Assembly: GCA_964419095.1 (NCBI GenBank) | Contig: CAYQOG010000033.1 | Coordinates: 1-7,956 of the forward strand | DNA length: 7,956 nt | Source of the DNA: JAKAVK01 sp964419095 | GTDB lineage: Archaea > Micrarchaeota > Micrarchaeia > Micrarchaeales > CABMGC01 | Reading direction: 5' to 3' | Shown: positions 6,332 through 7,956 of the stretch, in pieces | Numbering within the stretch: the stretch's first letter is position 1 | How the letters are laid out: each line of letters opens with the position of its first letter | Made by a program: the position numbers and the translations under genes | Notes under the pieces: generated by a model | Seen by the model: only the letters and a program-made list of their open reading frames with translations | Told to the model about the DNA's origin: nothing | Database searches by the model: none

Positions 6332-7066
6332 ATGATCAGCATAAAGCTCTCAAAGGAGTACAATCTGAAAGGATACAGTTTAATAGAGGCATTCCCGGGC
6401 GCGGGCCTCGTCGGATCCATGGCAGGCAGCTACATAATCGAGAAACTGAAGATGGAATACATAGGGCACCTGGAGAGCGATCTCTTCCCCCCAATCGCAA
6501 CAATACACAACGGGGTGCCAATGTTCCCTGCAAGGCTCTACAAGGATGATTCCTCAAAGGTCGTGCTCATCATATCCGAATTCACAGTTCCTCCGGATGC
6601 CATATACCAATTGAGCATGGAAGTGATTGCCTTCGTAAGGAAGTACGGCATAGCGAAGATAATATCGATAAGCGGGATGCCGTCCCAGAAGCCGAGCAGC
6701 AACATCTACATAGCATCGCCGGATCCTGCAATAATAAAGAAAGCCAGCAGCGTAGGCATAAAACCCATAGCGGAGGGAGTGATAGCGGGAATAGGCGCTA
6801 TAATCATGACCAACGCGGACGAATACAAGATACCGATGATGGACCTGCTGGTGGAAGTGAGTCCCTCCATAATGGACCCCAAGTATGCAGAGCTTGCGAT
6901 AGAAGGCCTAAACAAGCTGATGAACATGAACATTGATCTCGACGACTTGGAGAAGGAGGCGAAGCTCGTCGAGACGAAGATAAGGAGCATGTCCAAGAAG
7001 GTCAAGGATACTAATGAAAGCCTTGAAGGGACGACTCCTGACCAGGGGCCATCCATGTACGCCTGA
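6332..7066 (+). CDS. PAC2-family proteasome assembly chaperone/activator (PbaB-like), 244 aa
   Basis: The PAC2 fold is shown by the opening SLIEAFPGAGLVGSMAGSYI (about 16-35), the LFPPIATIHNGVP segment (51-63), ISEFTVPPDAIY (81-92), the ISISGMPSQ block (111-119) and EGVIAGIGAIIM (148-159). Archaeal members of this family (PbaA/PbaB) assist or activate the 20S proteasome in the cytosol. Residues about 203-226 form a charged coiled-coil-like helix, followed by a flexible polar linker and a terminal Met-Tyr-Ala. That ending fits the hydrophobic-Tyr-any (HbYX) motif used to dock into the proteasome alpha ring. The start at 6332 is chosen from the TATA spacing, giving a leaderless message. The gene faces the DUF4389 gene with 31 nt between stops. 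No proteasome subunits lie in the window. Confidence 0.88.
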   Translation: MISIKLSKEYNLKGYSLIEAFPGAGLVGSMAGSYIIEKLKMEYIGHLESDLFPPIATIHNGVPMFPARLYKDDSSKVVLIISEFTVPPDAIYQLSMEVIAFVRKYGIAKIISISGMPSQKPSSNIYIASPDPAIIKKASSVGIKPIAEGVIAGIGAIIMTNADEYKIPMMDLLVEVSPSIMDPKYAELAIEGLNKLMNMNIDLDDLEKEAKLVETKIRSMSKKVKDTNESLEGTTPDQGPSMYA

Positions 7067-7097
7067 TCACGCGCCGCAGAATTATTCAGGAGCGCAG

Positions 7098-7664
7098 TCA
7101 CTCGGGAAAGAGGGGGCTTCTTTCGTCTGTCAGGAGAAGCAGATACGTGTAAGCCTGCACTGTGTATACCATGACCCTCCTTATGAAGCCCGCAAGGGAG
7201 ATGTTCCTCTTGCCTGTTATGAGTATTATCAGCCATAGGGGTATTAGGCATATCCACATTACTATTCCAAGCACTGCAAGAACCAGGGATGTGAGCAGGC
7301 CCCACAATATCCTCACGAAGAGCTCCAGCCTCGATGCTTGAGTAGCGCTGGTGGCTCTGAAGCTTACCGATTTCATCGTTATGCTGCCTGAAGGTATTAG
7401 CGGGCTCCTCTCATCTGTCAGGAGGAGAAGGTATGCGTCAAACTGGACCACGTAGCTGAGATAGGCCTTCAGAACCCCGTTTAATGCCTCGTTCCTCTTC
7501 CCGAGTATGAGTATGACAAGCCATTCTAGAACAAAGCATATTTCAACTATCACTGCAAATACAAATAGCACTATAACGCTTATTATGTACCATACGATCC
7601 TCACGAAGAGCTCAATCCTTGATGCCTTCTCGTTCATCTGCACTGCAAAGCTTGCCGTCTTCAT
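7098..7664 (-). CDS. Membrane protein with two tandem DUF4389 units, 188 aa
   Basis: Two units align with a constant 96-residue offset and no gaps: ASRIELFVRI at 14-23 with ASRLELFVRI at 110-119, GKRN at 55 and 151, and LLLLTDERSPL at 79-89 and 175-185. About half of 92 positions are identical by hand count. Each unit has a long hydrophobic stretch (about 24-54 and 120-150), so the protein is an integral membrane protein with two to four spans. The GKRN turn and AYLLLLTDERSP ending are the usual DUF4389 signature; the family has no established function known to me. A Met begins each unit (Met1 KTASF, Met97 KSVSF), suggesting that a tandem copy fused in frame. GTGAT lies 3 nt before the ATG. 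It converges with the PAC2 gene and diverges from the tRNA. Confidence 0.88.
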   Translation of the reverse strand: MKTASFAVQMNEKASRIELFVRIVWYIISVIVLFVFAVIVEICFVLEWLVILILGKRNEALNGVLKAYLSYVVQFDAYLLLLTDERSPLIPSGSITMKSVSFRATSATQASRLELFVRILWGLLTSLVLAVLGIVMWICLIPLWLIILITGKRNISLAGFIRRVMVYTVQAYTYLLLLTDERSPLFPE

Positions 7665-7667
7665 ACT

Positions 7668-7672
7668 ATCAC
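7668..7672 (-). promoter_or_regulatory. Ribosome binding site (GTGAT) for the DUF4389 gene
   Basis: GTGAT lies 3 nt before the ATG at 7664 and supports that start. The TTTAAA at 7739-7744 reads on both strands and could serve this gene with a leader of about 50 nt. Confidence 0.5.
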
Positions 7673-7738
7673 GCTACTGATTGATAACTGAGTTCATAAC
7701 CCTTACTATACGTGCCCTGGGTCCAGACCGCGAACGCA

Positions 7739-7744
7739 TTTAAA
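7739..7744 (+). promoter_or_regulatory. TATA box for tRNA-Leu
   Basis: TTTAAA lies 26-31 nt before the first base of the tRNA, the usual archaeal distance. A second AT-rich element, ATATATA at 7754-7760, is too close to the tRNA to be its core box. Confidence 0.6.
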
Positions 7745-7769
7745 CCTAGTCGGATATATACCCCTACAT

Positions 7770-7876
7770 GCAGGGGTGGCAGAGCCTGGAATGGCTTATT
7801 CAAAGCCACGGAAAATGCGCGGGACTTAAGATCCCGTGGCCTAGAGCCTTCGTCGGTTCAAATCCGACCCCCTGCA
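7770..7876 (+). tRNA. tRNA-Leu(UAA), class II, with extended D-loop
   Basis: The acceptor stem is GCAGGGG (7770-7776) with CCCCTGC (7869-7875), and the discriminator is A7876; CCA is not encoded. The D-stem is GCA (7779-7781) with TGC (7816-7818). The anticodon stem is CGGGA (7820-7824) with TCCCG (7832-7836) around CTTAAGA, so the anticodon is UAA (7827-7829). The long variable arm has GGC/GCC (7838-7840, 7846-7848), as in leucine tRNAs. The T-arm is GTCGG/CCGAC (7852-7856, 7864-7868) with TTCAAAT. All stems pair fully. The oddity is the D-loop: between the GG at 7788-7789 and the A at 7814 there are 24 nt where two to four are normal. The extra bases contain a 6-bp hairpin, TGGCTT-ATTCA-AAGCCA (7792-7808). 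It may be an extended D-loop or a non-canonical intron; I could not fold a standard bulge-helix-bulge. Confidence 0.92.
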
Positions 7877-7900
7877 ATATTCCGGCAAGACAAAACCAAT

Positions 7901-7908
7901 ATTTAATA
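7901..7908 (+). promoter_or_regulatory. TATA-like box near the right edge
   Basis: ATTTAATA lies downstream of the tRNA and would place transcription near 7930, just ahead of the ATG at 7944. It could drive a gene that begins at the window edge. Confidence 0.35.
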
Positions 7909-7943
7909 GTTTCGAGGGCTTGTGAAATCCCTTGCGTTTACGC

Positions 7944-7956
7944 ATGAGGATGAAAC
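7944..7956 (+). CDS. Possible start of a further gene, cut by the window edge
   Basis: An ATG at 7944 opens a frame reading MRMK before the window ends. Its context CGCATGAG is the same as at the dph2 and regulator starts, and a TATA-like box lies about 40 nt upstream. Four codons cannot prove a gene; the same bases form part of a dyad that could instead belong to a repeat. Confidence 0.22.

Noticed and set aside
6706..7305. - strand open frame of 199 codons spanning the PAC2 and DUF4389 genes
   Set aside because: It lies antisense to the PAC2 gene and out of frame with DUF4389, both of which have recognisable conserved motifs.
7779..7818. Canonical bulge-helix-bulge intron in the tRNA
   Set aside because: No placement gives a 4-bp central helix with 3-nt bulges on both strands; only the 5' bulge can be drawn.

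Overview
The window is archaeal, about 8 kb, densely packed, with gaps that are short and rich in TATA boxes. Four things point to Archaea: a diphthamide synthase Dph2 with three spaced cysteines, a PAC2-family proteasome assembly chaperone, a radical SAM enzyme resembling the tetraether-lipid (Tes/GDGT-MAS-like) group, and archaeal-type promoters (CTTTAAATA and TTTATATA boxes placed so that some messages are leaderless). The AUA/AGG/AGA-containing codon use, the type I isopentenyl-diphosphate isomerase, the Lrp-like tandem regulator and an odd tRNA-Leu would suit a small-genome DPANN/Micrarchaeota-like archaeon. That placement is an inference and not proven here.

Left part (1-2314, + strand): a radical SAM enzyme cut off at its 5' end by the window edge. 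It ends in an Ala-rich linker and a tail with four Cys-x-Cys pairs. A 236-residue uncharacterised charged protein follows 20 nt later, probably in the same operon. Middle-left (2316-3900): type I IPP isomerase (- strand) and Dph2 (+ strand) diverge from a small shared promoter region bracketed by a perfect 10-bp inverted repeat. The isomerase and a possible tetraether-type lipid enzyme are both tied to isoprenoid membrane lipids, but they are on opposite strands and are not an operon.

Middle (3897-6111, - strand): a three-gene operon in which a double Lrp/AsnC-like regulator (winged helix plus RAM-like domain, twice) is followed by two paralogous 169-residue helical proteins of unknown function. 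This is the best candidate for an undescribed system. The last gene and dph2 converge and share one CTAG tetranucleotide as both stop codons.

Right part (6136-7956): a divergent intergenic region; a leaderless PAC2-family chaperone whose C-terminus ends Met-Tyr-Ala, a possible HbYX proteasome-docking motif; a convergent membrane protein made of two DUF4389 units offset by exactly 96 residues; and a class II tRNA-Leu(UAA) whose D-loop carries about 20 extra nucleotides that fold as a hairpin. The last 80 nt hold a TATA-like box and either the start of another gene or, more speculatively, a CRISPR-repeat-like dyad cut by the window edge.

Two translation-initiation modes are visible: leaderless starts about 26-30 nt downstream of a TATA box (idi, PAC2), and starts with GTGAT 3-4 nt upstream (the 236-aa protein, the regulator, DUF4389). 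No stretch over 300 nt lacks a gene.
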